Positions 16,101 to 24,277 of a stretch of 64,000 nucleotides of DNA are shown one piece after another. The notes beneath the pieces were generated by a model, which searched no databases, was not told where the DNA came from, and worked only from the letters and a program-made list of their open reading frames with translations. Numbering within the stretch: the first letter of the stretch is position 1; every line of letters begins with the position of its first letter. The translations under genes and the position numbers were made by a program. This DNA is from CATQHD01 sp965202675 (GTDB lineage Bacteria > Actinomycetota > Acidimicrobiia > Spongiisociales > Spongiisociaceae), in NCBI GenBank assembly GCA_965202675.1, contig OZ241842.1, positions 1 through 64,000 of the forward strand, written 5' to 3'.

Positions 16101-16149
16101 TCCCGCCTGCCCGGCCCGCCCGGGCTTCCCTGGACAGAGAGGCGGGGTC

Positions 16150-16362
16150 CTAGTCTTCCTTTTCGAACGACTCGGTGTAGTTCTTGTGGCCTTTTGCGAT
16201 ATGTTTGTACACCGCTTCGGTGCCGTAGGACTGGAGGCCGCCCTGGGTGCCGCGTATGTGCATGGCTTCTTTGGCGGTGCGCGCCAGCGAGTCGTCTACC
16301 CCGGACGCAGGATCGGGCAGTCGGCCGGACCGCAGCAGACGGAAGAAACTCCTCAGGCTCAT
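16150..16362 (-). CDS. Small conserved-looking hypothetical protein (70 aa)
   Basis: The 70-residue frame starts with ATG eight bases after AAAGGGG and has strongly GC3-biased codons like its neighbours, which argues for a true gene. The N terminus is basic and hydrophobic (SLRSFFRLLRSGRL), the rest is polar with KHIAKGHKNY near the end. A TATGAT hexamer at 16427-16422 on the minus strand could be its -10 box. It converges with secA and is divergent from prfB. I do not recognise a family and there is no membrane helix or signal peptide. Confidence 0.5.
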   Translation of the reverse strand: MSLRSFFRLLRSGRLPDPASGVDDSLARTAKEAMHIRGTQGGLQSYGTEAVYKHIAKGHKNYTESFEKED

Positions 16363-16472
16363 CGTTTCGGCCCCTTTCTTGTTTCTGGTCCGACCTCGGC
16401 TCGGGCGGTCCGGATCGAACCATCATACCGTACCCCATATACCGGGGCGCAGGCGCTAACCTGTCCGCCGTT

Positions 16473-17613
16473 ATGGAACGGCCCGACCCGCGCCCGCTGA
16501 TCGACGACCTGCGCGCCCGGCTTTCCGATGCCCGGAGGTTCCTTTGATGTCGACTCCAAGGTTGCCGAGCTAGAGGATCTCAGAACCCGGGCTTCGCGGC
16601 CCGATCTGTGGAATGACCCGGATCGCGCCACTCTCATCACCCGCCGGCTGGGCCGGATCGAGCGTCTGGTGGGGCGGGTGGATACCATGTCGGAAGAGCT
16701 GGACGACGCCGAGCTGCTCGCCGAGATGGCCGCCGAGGAGCAGGATGAAGCCGCCTTCGCCGAGGTGGTTGCCGACCTCGACTCCACCGAGGCCAGCATC
16801 GCCGCCCTCGAGGAGGAGTCCCTCTACTTCGGGGAATACGACGACCGTCCGGCCGTGCTTAGCGTCCATGCCGGGGCGGGCGGGGTGGACGCCCAGGACT
16901 GGGCGGAAATGCTGCTCCGCATGTACACGAGGTATCTGGACGGGCTGGGCTTCCGCGCGGTGCTCGAGGACCGGCAGCCGGGGGAGGAGGCGGGCATCAA
17001 GACCGCCGCTCTGACGGTGGACGGGGAGCGCGCCTACGCCGTCCTCGAGGCGGAGCGGGGCGTCCACCGGCTGGTGCGGATATCCCCCTACGACTCCAAC
17101 GCCCGCCGCCATACCTCCTTCGCCGGAGTAGATGTAATGCCCCTGGTGGAGGACGCAGAGGTTGCGGTCAACCCCGACGACCTCCGCATCGACACCTACC
17201 GGTCGCGGGGGGCGGGCGGCCAGCACGTCAACACCACCGACTCGGCGGTGCGCATCACCCACCTGCCGACCGGGGTCGTGGCGGCCTGCCAGGCGGAGCG
17301 GTCCCAGGTACAGAACCGGGCGCGGGCCATGGCGCAGCTGAGGGCCAGGCTGGCCGACCGGGCCCGCGAGGAGCAGCGGCGGGAGATGGAGCAGATCCGG
17401 GGGGAGCAGACCGAGGCGGGGTGGGGGAGGCAGATCCGTTCCTACGTCCTCCAGCCCTACCAGCAGGTCAAGGACCTGCGCACCGGCTTCGAGGTCGGCA
17501 ACGTCCAAGGCGTGCTGGACGGCTCCCTGGAGGGGTTGACCCGTTCGTATCTGCACTGGCGCCGGAGCGAGCGGGAGCGCCGGGAGCGGACGCAGCGCAA
17601 AGCCTCTGGATAG
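16473..17613 (+). CDS. prfB: Peptide chain release factor 2, with programmed +1 frameshift
   Basis: RF2 recognises UGA and UAA stops. The first 24 codons (16473-16544) end in CTT followed by an in-frame TGA; shifting +1 there continues to 17613 and gives a 379-residue protein. The catalytic GGQ is at about 248-250. The stop-recognition tripeptide, SPF in most RF2, reads SPY here (204-206). The N-terminal helical domain and the GAGGQHVN and DSAVRITH motifs are standard. A TAACCT hexamer at 16457-16462, 10 nt before the ATG, may be the -10 box of a nearly leaderless transcript. ftsE follows, as in most actinobacteria. Confidence 0.94.
16534..16547 (+). other. Programmed +1 frameshift site of prfB
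   Basis: The site has GGAGG (16534-16538), a three-base spacer, the slippery CTT (16542-16544) and TGA (16545-16547). The spacing is identical to the well-studied E. coli site (AGGGGG, TAT, CTT, TGA). The base after TGA is T instead of the usual C. Low RF2 slows termination at TGA and favours the shift, so the protein regulates itself. Confidence 0.92.
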
Positions 17614-17688
17614 CGGCCTTCCTTTGTTAACCTGAGCATTCCGCGGCCTTTTCTCGACGAACGCGCCGCCGCGGGGCAGGAAGGTTCC

Positions 17689-18390
17689 ATGATCAGGCTC
17701 AATCGCGTCGCCAAGGTTTACGACGGCGGCATCGTCGCGGTGCGGGACATCGACATGGACGTCAGGAGGGGGGAGTTCGTGTTCCTGGTGGGGCCGTCCG
17801 GATCGGGCAAGTCGACCCTGATCAGGATGTGCCTGAGGGAGGAAAAGGTCACCAAGGGAAAGATCTGGGTGGCGGGCAAGGACATCACCAAGATGCCCTC
17901 GTGGAGGGTTCCCTACCTGCGCCGCACCGTCGGCACCGTGTTCCAGGACTTCAAGCTGCTGCCCAACAAAACCGTGGCCGAGAACGTGGCCTTCGCCCTC
18001 AAGGTGCTGGGGCGGCCCCGCTCCATCGTGCGACGGCAGGTGCCGCAGGTGCTGGAGCTGGTGGGCCTGTCCGCCAAGTCCGACCGTTACCCCCGCCAGC
18101 TCTCCGGCGGCGAGCAACAGCGGGTGTCCATCGCCCGGGCGTTCGCCAACCGGCCCCCGATCCTGCTGGCCGATGAGCCCACCGGCAACCTCGACCCGGC
18201 CACCTCGGTGGGGATCATGAGGCTGCTCGACCGCATCAACCGGAGCGGCACCACGGTGATGATGGCCACCCACGACCACGCCATCGTCGACGCCATGCGC
18301 CGCCGGGTGGTGCAGCTGGAACGGGGCCGGGTGGTGCGCGACCAGGCCGGATCGGGCTACGAATCCGACGTCGATCCGATCGAGCCGTAG
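17689..18390 (+). CDS. ftsE: Cell-division ABC transporter ATPase FtsE
   Basis: FtsE is the cytoplasmic ATPase that with FtsX switches on peptidoglycan hydrolases at the septum. The 233-residue sequence has Walker A GPSGSGKST (35-43), the Q-loop VFQDFKLL, the signature LSGGEQQ (138-144), Walker B ILLADEPTG (158-166) and the switch histidine in ATHDH. VFQDFKLLPNKTV is diagnostic for FtsE. AGGAAGG precedes the ATG. ftsX begins 13 bp after the stop. A TTAACCT box about 60 nt upstream could give this cluster its own promoter. Confidence 0.96.
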   Translation: MIRLNRVAKVYDGGIVAVRDIDMDVRRGEFVFLVGPSGSGKSTLIRMCLREEKVTKGKIWVAGKDITKMPSWRVPYLRRTVGTVFQDFKLLPNKTVAENVAFALKVLGRPRSIVRRQVPQVLELVGLSAKSDRYPRQLSGGEQQRVSIARAFANRPPILLADEPTGNLDPATSVGIMRLLDRINRSGTTVMMATHDHAIVDAMRRRVVQLERGRVVRDQAGSGYESDVDPIEP

Positions 18391-18403
18391 GCGGATCCCG
18401 GGT

Positions 18404-19276
18404 ATGGGCACCATTTTCTACCTGATAGGAGAGGCCCTCACCAATCTGCGCCGCAACATCTTGGTGGTAACCGGGGCGGTGCTGGCCGTTTTCGTTTCCC
18501 TCACCCTGGCCTTCGGCGCCTTGGTTTTCAACGAGCTGGTGCGGATCAACACGCTGCAGTGGCAGGAAGGCGACCACATCATCATCTTCCTCAAGGACGA
18601 AGGGGGCGCCGCCGCCCACCGGGCGCTGCTGGAGGAGATACAGGGCTTCGAGCAGGTGAAGCGGGCCTGGTACATGGACAAGGTGGGCGCCTACCAGGAG
18701 TTCCAGGAAATGTTCAGCAACCAGCCCGCGCTGGCCGCCACCATGACCGCCGCCGAGCTTCCCGCCTCCATCCGGGTGGAACTCGACGACATCTCCGCCT
18801 ACCAGGAGGTGCAGTTCCGCCTCGTCGGGCATTCCCTGCTCAGGCGGCTCTCGGTGTTCAGCGAGGGAATCGAGCAGCTGATGAGGCTCACCCAGGTGCT
18901 CAACTCGATCGGCATCGGCTTGGTGGCGGTGCTGGGGGCGGCGGCGGTGGTGCTGATCGCCAACACCATCCGCATGGCCATCTACGCCCGGCGGGAGGAG
19001 ATATCCATCATGAAGCTGGTGGGGGCGGGCAACTGGTTCATCCGGGTGCCGTTCGTTCTGGAAGGCGCAACGGTGGGGCTGCTGGGCGGCGGCCTGGCGG
19101 CGGCGGCGGTGTACTTCAGCCACCAGCTGCTGGCGCGGATCCCCACCGACATCCTGCTCCGGTTCCAGGTCGACACGGGTTTCCTGCTCGGCCGGGCCGC
19201 CATGATCGTTTCGTTCGGGGCGGTGGCCGGATTCCTGGGAAGCAGCCTCGGGCTGCGGCGTTTCCTGAGGGTGTGA
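18404..19276 (+). CDS. ftsX: Cell-division protein FtsX
   Basis: FtsX is the membrane partner of FtsE. The 290-residue protein has a short cytoplasmic N terminus, one helix (about 20-42), an extracytoplasmic domain (about 45-165) and three further helices near 168-190, 215-240 and 258-285, the standard four-helix FtsX topology. The segment RREEISIMKLVGAGNWFIR between helices 2 and 3 is the conserved FtsX/FtsE coupling region. The extracellular loop would contact the coiled-coil hydrolase encoded immediately downstream. Confidence 0.95.
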   Translation: MGTIFYLIGEALTNLRRNILVVTGAVLAVFVSLTLAFGALVFNELVRINTLQWQEGDHIIIFLKDEGGAAAHRALLEEIQGFEQVKRAWYMDKVGAYQEFQEMFSNQPALAATMTAAELPASIRVELDDISAYQEVQFRLVGHSLLRRLSVFSEGIEQLMRLTQVLNSIGIGLVAVLGAAAVVLIANTIRMAIYARREEISIMKLVGAGNWFIRVPFVLEGATVGLLGGGLAAAAVYFSHQLLARIPTDILLRFQVDTGFLLGRAAMIVSFGAVAGFLGSSLGLRRFLRV

Positions 19277-19280
19277 ACCG

Positions 19281-20516
19281 GTGCGGCGCCGCGGGCGGGC
19301 CGCCGGCAGGGTGGGCTGGGGGGCGGCCGTTCTGGCGGGGGTGCTCGCCCTTCCCCTTCTCTTCGGCCCGCTGGGGCCGCCGCGGGCCGCTGCCCAGGAC
19401 GAAGAAGACCGGCTGGAGCAGGTCGAGCGCCGGATAGCCGAACTGCGCCGCCAGATCACCGCCGCCCAGTCGGAGCGCACCGAACTTGCCGAAACCATCG
19501 AGGAGACCCAGGCCCGCATGACCCGGGTGAAGACGGCGCTGGCCCAGGCGGAGTTCGGGCTGGCCGAGGCGGAAGTGGCGGTGGACTTCCGGGAAGAGTC
19601 GGTGGCCGACTTCGGACAGCGGATCCGCCGGCTGGATGTGGAGCTGGCCGGCACCAGGCTGGAACAGCGGCTGACCGTCGACCTGGTAAAGGAACGGGCG
19701 GCCGAGCTGTACATGAGCGCCGCGTTGGGAGCCGAAGCCTCCTTCCTGGCGTCCGGCGACTTCAACACCGCCTCGATACGGGTGCAGTACATGCGGAACC
19801 TGCTGGCCGAAACCCAGGTGTTGCTGGCGTCCCTCGAGGTGCTGGAACGCCAGGAGCAGACCCGCCGGGACCGCTTGCGGGCGGAGCAGGAGCAGGAGGC
19901 GGTTCTGCTGGCGGAGCTGGAGTCCGACCAGGCGAGGGCCGAGGAGCAACGGTCGGCGGTGGCCGGCCTGCGCCGGGAGCTGAGCCAGGAGCTGGCGCTC
20001 CAGGTGGCCCTGCTCGCCCAGGTGAACGAGGAGATCACCGACCACGAGGGGCAGGTGGCGGCTCTGGAGGCGGAGTCCGAGGAGCTGGAAAGGGAGATAC
20101 TCCGCCGCCAGATCAGGGAGGGCCGGGCGCCGGGCAGGCTGGCCTGGCCGGTGAGCGGCGTGCTTACATCCCCGTTCGGGATGCGGATCCACCCCGTCCT
20201 GGGCGGCCGCCGGATGCACAACGGAATCGACATCGGGCTGCCCACCGGCAGTCCGATCTACGCCTCCGCCAACGGGCGGGTCATTCTGGCCGAGCGGCGG
20301 GGCGGTTACGGGCGGATGGTGGTGCTCGACCACGGGGGCGGCCTGTCTACCCTGTACGCTCATCAGTCGTCCATTGCGGTGTCGGTGGGCGACGAGGTGC
20401 TGGCCGGCGACGTGATCGGCTACATCGGCTGCTCGGGTTACTGCACCGGCCCCCATCTCCATTTCGAGGTGCGGGAGGTGGGGGCGCCGGTCGACCCGAT
20501 GAAGTATCTGAGCTGA
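19281..20516 (+). CDS. Coiled-coil M23 (LytM) peptidoglycan hydrolase, probable FtsEX target
   Basis: The 411-residue protein starts with GTG four bases after the ftsX stop. Residues about 15-38 form a signal peptide, about 40-285 a long coiled coil rich in Glu, Arg and Gln, and about 290-405 a LytM endopeptidase domain. The zinc site looks complete: the HNGID motif provides His and Asp, and PHLHF provides the HxH pair. This is the architecture of hydrolases or activators such as EnvC, and the position after ftsEX suggests that FtsX controls it through the coiled coil. Confidence 0.9.
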   Translation: MRRRGRAAGRVGWGAAVLAGVLALPLLFGPLGPPRAAAQDEEDRLEQVERRIAELRRQITAAQSERTELAETIEETQARMTRVKTALAQAEFGLAEAEVAVDFREESVADFGQRIRRLDVELAGTRLEQRLTVDLVKERAAELYMSAALGAEASFLASGDFNTASIRVQYMRNLLAETQVLLASLEVLERQEQTRRDRLRAEQEQEAVLLAELESDQARAEEQRSAVAGLRRELSQELALQVALLAQVNEEITDHEGQVAALEAESEELEREILRRQIREGRAPGRLAWPVSGVLTSPFGMRIHPVLGGRRMHNGIDIGLPTGSPIYASANGRVILAERRGGYGRMVVLDHGGGLSTLYAHQSSIAVSVGDEVLAGDVIGYIGCSGYCTGPHLHFEVREVGAPVDPMKYLS

Positions 20517-20573
20517 TACAGAAAGCAGGCCGGGCGCCGGGCGCCCGCAGCCGCAGGAGGAACGGGGCCGGAG

Positions 20574-21053
20574 ATGAGCCGCAAGAAGGGCAAGCAGGGG
20601 GGCGGCAGCGTCATCGCCTCCAATCGGCGCGCCCGGCGCGACTACAACTTCGAGGAGGAATACGAGGCGGGCATCGTGCTGACCGGCTCGGAGGTAAAGA
20701 GCCTCAGGGCGGGGCAGGTGCAGCTGAAGGAGGCGTACGGTCTGGTCAGGCGGGGGGAGATGTGGCTGTCGGGGATGCATATAGCTCCGTATCAGATGGC
20801 GCGGGACGGGGGGCACGACCCGGTCCGGGACCGGAAGCTGCTGCTGCACTCCAGGGAGATAGAACGCATCTCCCGCCGGGTCCGGGAGAAGGGAATGGCC
20901 GTGGCGCCCATCGAGATGTACTGGAGGAACGGGCGGGCCAAGGTGCGGCTGGGGGTGGGGCGGGGCGCCCGCCAGTACGACAAGCGGCAGAAGATCAAGG
21001 CCCGGGAGATGAAGCGGGAGGCCGACCGGGCCGTGTCCCGGCGGGGGTGTTGA
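20574..21053 (+). CDS. smpB: tmRNA-binding protein SmpB
   Basis: SmpB binds tmRNA and delivers it to stalled ribosomes in trans-translation. The 159-residue sequence shows NRRARRDYNFEEEYEAGIVL, TGSEVKSLRAGQ and the basic C-terminal tail after DKRQ, all typical. An AGGAGG-like ribosome site precedes the ATG. smpB closes the prfB-ftsE-ftsX-M23-smpB series seen in many actinobacteria. No tmRNA gene is visible immediately downstream; a convergent gene ends 14 bp away. Confidence 0.95.
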   Translation: MSRKKGKQGGGSVIASNRRARRDYNFEEEYEAGIVLTGSEVKSLRAGQVQLKEAYGLVRRGEMWLSGMHIAPYQMARDGGHDPVRDRKLLLHSREIERISRRVREKGMAVAPIEMYWRNGRAKVRLGVGRGARQYDKRQKIKAREMKREADRAVSRRGC

Positions 21054-21067
21054 CCGGCGCGGCGGAA

Positions 21068-21931
21068 TCAGCCGCGGTAGGAGTATTCGGCGGTTATGTT
21101 GCCGGCCGGGTCCAGGAGAAAGGCCCGGTCGCCGCCGTTGTTCCATATCGGGCGGCCGCTGCCCCAGTAGAGGAGGCCGGGGCGGTCCCGCCCGCTTCCC
21201 GAATGGACGGCCGCCCGGCCTCGGGCGGGCAGGATCCACCGGGGCGGGAACCGGTAGCGGTTGGAGGATGATTCGTCCCGCAGGGTGAATCCGCCCAGGT
21301 CGGCGGGTTGTTCCGCCCGGTTGACGATCACCAGGTACTCGCCGTTCAGGTCGTCTTCGTCGGGGCCGGGCGGGTTCCATCTGATCTCGGTTATCTCGAG
21401 GCGGAATCCGGTCGGGGCGCCGCATGCGTCGGGCGCCCACCACCCCAGCCGGGCGCGGCGGGCGGCGTCTTCGGCGGTTCGGAGCGCCGCTTGGCGGGCG
21501 GTGTTGGGCGGGTAGGCCCGGGCGATCGCCCACCCCTCGGCCGCCAGCGCCTCGTTGACGAGGACGCCGTCCGCCCACAGGTAGGCCAACAGCCGGCCGC
21601 GCCGGTCGTACATCTCCTGGTCGGTCTCCAGCCGCACCCGCCCGGCCGCCAGCTCAGCCAACCGTTCGACGGCCCGGTCGGCCGGGCACTCGCCGGCCTC
21701 GGGGGCGTCGATCCCGATCAGGCGCACCGTTTGCTCCGCTCCTCCGAGGGAGACGACCAGCGTGTCTCCGTCCACGATCCGCATCACGTCGGCCTGCCCG
21801 CCGGCCGCGGCGCCGTCCGTTGCGGCAGCCTCGGAGGCGGGCGGAGGGCCGGGCGCCGGAGCCTGGCAAGCGGCGGCGGCCAGACAGACCGCGGCCAGCG
21901 CCCGGCGGGTGGAAGCCGGCCCCCGGCGCAT
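21068..21931 (-). CDS. Lipoprotein with thermonuclease (SNase-like) and lamin-tail domains
   Basis: The chosen ATG gives a 287-residue lipoprotein whose signal peptide ends in LAAAAC at Cys22; an upstream ATG at 21988 would add 19 residues and make the signal unusually long. After a low-complexity linker comes an SNase-like nuclease domain with IVDGDT, LIGIDAPE, YDRRGRLLAYLW and LVNEALAAEGWA, which includes the usual Asp/Arg/Glu catalytic set. The C-terminal region (EITEIRWNPPG to the end) matches a lamin-tail domain with GEYLVIVN and LGGFTLRD. It is probably a surface-tethered nuclease that degrades external DNA or RNA. Confidence 0.8.
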   Translation of the reverse strand: MRRGPASTRRALAAVCLAAAACQAPAPGPPPASEAAATDGAAAGGQADVMRIVDGDTLVVSLGGAEQTVRLIGIDAPEAGECPADRAVERLAELAAGRVRLETDQEMYDRRGRLLAYLWADGVLVNEALAAEGWAIARAYPPNTARQAALRTAEDAARRARLGWWAPDACGAPTGFRLEITEIRWNPPGPDEDDLNGEYLVIVNRAEQPADLGGFTLRDESSSNRYRFPPRWILPARGRAAVHSGSGRDRPGLLYWGSGRPIWNNGGDRAFLLDPAGNITAEYSYRG

Positions 21932-22072
21932 GGACGGTGCGCGCCGGCGCCCGGCCCGCAACTTCGACTCGGGTTTTCGTCTTTCCATCGACCCGGCGGC
22001 ATCGGCGGCTGCCCGAACAACCGCTGGGGATGTCCCCGTTGCGCCTGTTGACCGCCGGGCGGCGCGGCGGCG

Positions 22073-22900
22073 TTACACGGCCTCGGTCAGCTCCTCGACC
22101 GTCAGGTCGCCTACGTCGAAGAAGGCGACTATCCGGCAGGGGCAGGCCTCCCCGCCCTCGAACTTCCAGGGGAAGGCCCCGATGATGCACCGCTGGTTGA
22201 GCACCTTTTCGATGTCTCCGCCCACGTTCTCCGCATGGATGCAGCCCTCCGGGAAGGCCAGGTAGTGCATGGGGAACAGGTCCTCGGTGATGACCCGCCC
22301 GCTCTTGTGGTGGGTGTAGGTGTACTCGCCGAAGTATTCGGCCACCGGCTTGCCGACCTTCTCCTCGAAGCGTTTGGTCAGGTCGGGCCGCATGTGCCGG
22401 ATGGTGGTGTTGAGGGGGTGGTCGCCGGAGCCGGCGTCGACGCCCCACCAGGAGATCTCCATGTCGAGCATCCACTCGGCCAGGACGTGGGTGCCGCCCG
22501 GATGCATGCAGAAGTACCGGGTCAGGTCCTGCTCGGGCTTGCCCTCGTAGTAGCGGTGGTAACCGGTGTGGATGATGAGGATGTCGCCCTTCTTCACCTC
22601 GACCTTGGAGGTGATGTGCTCGGGCTCGATGATGCTCCAGTCGCTGACGACGTCGGACACGTCGACGATCACCCCCTCGTTCACCAGCTTGGTCAGCGGC
22701 AGGGAGGCCATATCCCCGGCCCCGTCGGCCATGTGCATGGGCCCGTCGAGGTGGGTTCCCACATGCAGGGAGGTCTCGAACCGCTGGGACACCACCCGGT
22801 TGGTCTGCAGGGTCTGGGTGTAGTACATCTTGGAACCGGGGTACCCGACCCATCCCGGCGTATGCAGGTTGATGGGGTGGGAAAGATCGACGATTTTCAC
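22073..22900 (-). CDS. Cyclase-family (kynurenine-formamidase-like) metal hydrolase
   Basis: The 275-residue protein carries the PF04199 signature HVGTHLDGPMH with H46, H50, D52 and H56 as expected metal ligands. DLSHPIN at the N terminus and ILIIHTG in the middle are also typical. Members hydrolyse formylated or lactone/amide bonds (kynurenine formamidase, isatin hydrolase) and often act in catabolic operons. The GTG start has CGGAGG nine bases upstream. It is the last gene of a minus-strand series with a nitrilase-family enzyme and two cupins. The substrate cannot be deduced; there is no kynurenine gene nearby. Confidence 0.82.
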   Translation of the reverse strand: MKIVDLSHPINLHTPGWVGYPGSKMYYTQTLQTNRVVSQRFETSLHVGTHLDGPMHMADGAGDMASLPLTKLVNEGVIVDVSDVVSDWSIIEPEHITSKVEVKKGDILIIHTGYHRYYEGKPEQDLTRYFCMHPGGTHVLAEWMLDMEISWWGVDAGSGDHPLNTTIRHMRPDLTKRFEEKVGKPVAEYFGEYTYTHHKSGRVITEDLFPMHYLAFPEGCIHAENVGGDIEKVLNQRCIIGAFPWKFEGGEACPCRIVAFFDVGDLTVEELTEAV

Positions 22901-22984
22901 GTTGTCGCCTCCGATGCTCGTTGGATGGATGGACGGTTGACCCGCCCGATGGTAGAGGGTAGGGGCGGGTCTGTCAGCCTCGGC

Positions 22985-23842
22985 TCAGAGGACCCGGCCG
23001 TCCTCCGACCGGACGCCGTAGAGGTCGGTGCGGCGGTCTGCCCGGGGTGCGATCAGCTCGCCCCGGACCTGGGCCCGCTTGGCGGCGCCGATGTCCACCT
23101 CGACGACGGCGATCGCGTCCTCCGAACCGGGCAGCGGTCCGGCGGCCAGCCCGCCGTAGGGGTCGGCCAGGATCGACGAGCCGAGGAAGTCGAGGTCCCC
23201 GTGCGGCCCGGCCTGGGAGGCGCAGGCGATGAACACCTGGGAGAGGTTGGCCTGTACGACCGCCCCCCTGCCCTGGGGGCACATGCCGTGCTCGTCCCAG
23301 CGCTCCTGGTCGTATCCGGGCAGCCAGGCGGTGGGGACGCAGATCAGGTCGGCGCCCTTCAGCGCCAGCAGCCTGACCACCTCGACGAACCGCAGGTCGT
23401 AGCAGACGCACAGGCCGATCGTCCCGAAGCGGGTATGGGCCACGGGGAAGCCCAGGCCGCCGCTGCGGAAGGCCACCTTTTCCTCGGCGAACAGGTGGGT
23501 CTTGCGGTAGTGGAGCAGCAGCCCGTCCGGGCCCACCGCCACCGCCGTGTTGTAGAGGGCCTCGCCGTCCCGCTCGCAGAACCCCCCCGCCACGTAACCG
23601 TCGTACCGGGCGGCCAGCTCCGTCCACTCCTCCACCGTGGGCCCGTCCACCGGCTCGGCCGACGGGGCCAGGGCCCGCCAGTCGGAGATGTATCCGTGGA
23701 TGATCATCTCGGGCAGGATCACGATGTCGGCGCCCTGCTCGAAGGCCTCGACCGCGGAGCGGCGGGACAGGTCGCGGTTTTTCTCGACCTCTCCGGGCTG
23801 TCCGCCTATCTGCCCCAGACCTATGGAAACGGTGTTGGCCAT
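22985..23842 (-). CDS. Carbon-nitrogen hydrolase (nitrilase superfamily)
   Basis: The 285-residue enzyme has the Glu-Lys-Cys triad of the nitrilase superfamily: LPEM (E45), YRKTHLF (K114) and CYDLRF (C147). It therefore most likely hydrolyses an amide or N-carbamoyl bond; a true nitrilase activity is less likely from sequence alone. AGGAG lies ten bases before the ATG, and only 12 bp separate it from the stop of the cupin gene upstream, so it belongs to the cupin-cupin-amidase-cyclase operon. The two hydrolases suggest successive opening of a nitrogen-containing compound. Confidence 0.85.
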   Translation of the reverse strand: MANTVSIGLGQIGGQPGEVEKNRDLSRRSAVEAFEQGADIVILPEMIIHGYISDWRALAPSAEPVDGPTVEEWTELAARYDGYVAGGFCERDGEALYNTAVAVGPDGLLLHYRKTHLFAEEKVAFRSGGLGFPVAHTRFGTIGLCVCYDLRFVEVVRLLALKGADLICVPTAWLPGYDQERWDEHGMCPQGRGAVVQANLSQVFIACASQAGPHGDLDFLGSSILADPYGGLAAGPLPGSEDAIAVVEVDIGAAKRAQVRGELIAPRADRRTDLYGVRSEDGRVL

Positions 23843-23854
23843 CGGCGCCTGCTC

Positions 23855-24277
23855 CTACTCCCCGGCGGCTCGGTTCGGCCGGCCGGCCTCGTCTGCCTCG
23901 TCCGGGACGAGCCCGGCGGCGCGCAGCATGTTCCAGTCGGCGGGGCAAGGTCCGCCGACGCTCTCGATGCGGTCGCCCCGGTCCCCGGATACGGCGTGCC
24001 AGATCCCGACCGGCACGTGGACCGCGTTTCCGGCCTCGAACTCGAGCCGCAGCCCGTTGGTCAGGTCGTCGATGCTGCCCTTGCCGTCGAGCACGTAGAT
24101 GGTGTCCTCGGATTCGACGTGGACGTGTTCCACGTTGCGCTCGCCGGGCTGCATGTCCACGTAGTTCATGTTGGCGGTGTAGGCCTCGACCCCCGGCCAA
24201 ACGACGAGGCGGGCGTCCTTTGCGATCATCGGAACGATCGCGGTGGGTTTGTCCCGATGGAAGACCCGGATCGCCAT
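23855..24277 (-). CDS. Cupin-domain protein with complete metal site
   Basis: This 140-residue single-domain cupin has both family motifs. Motif 1, GERNVEHVHVESE, supplies H51, H53 and E57; motif 2, GNAVHVPVGIWH, supplies H94. A bound metal and enzymatic or ligand-binding role are therefore plausible. Its ATG overlaps the stop of the upstream cupin gene by one base (TGATG), so the two are translated together. The proteins share VVWPGV and VGGPCPAD, which marks them as paralogues from a tandem duplication. Confidence 0.8.
   Translation of the reverse strand: MAIRVFHRDKPTAIVPMIAKDARLVVWPGVEAYTANMNYVDMQPGERNVEHVHVESEDTIYVLDGKGSIDDLTNGLRLEFEAGNAVHVPVGIWHAVSGDRGDRIESVGGPCPADWNMLRAAGLVPDEADEAGRPNRAAGE

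Noticed and set aside
21054..21067. tmRNA gene expected after smpB
   Set aside because: Only 14 bp separate smpB from the convergent gene; no tmRNA sequence is seen.
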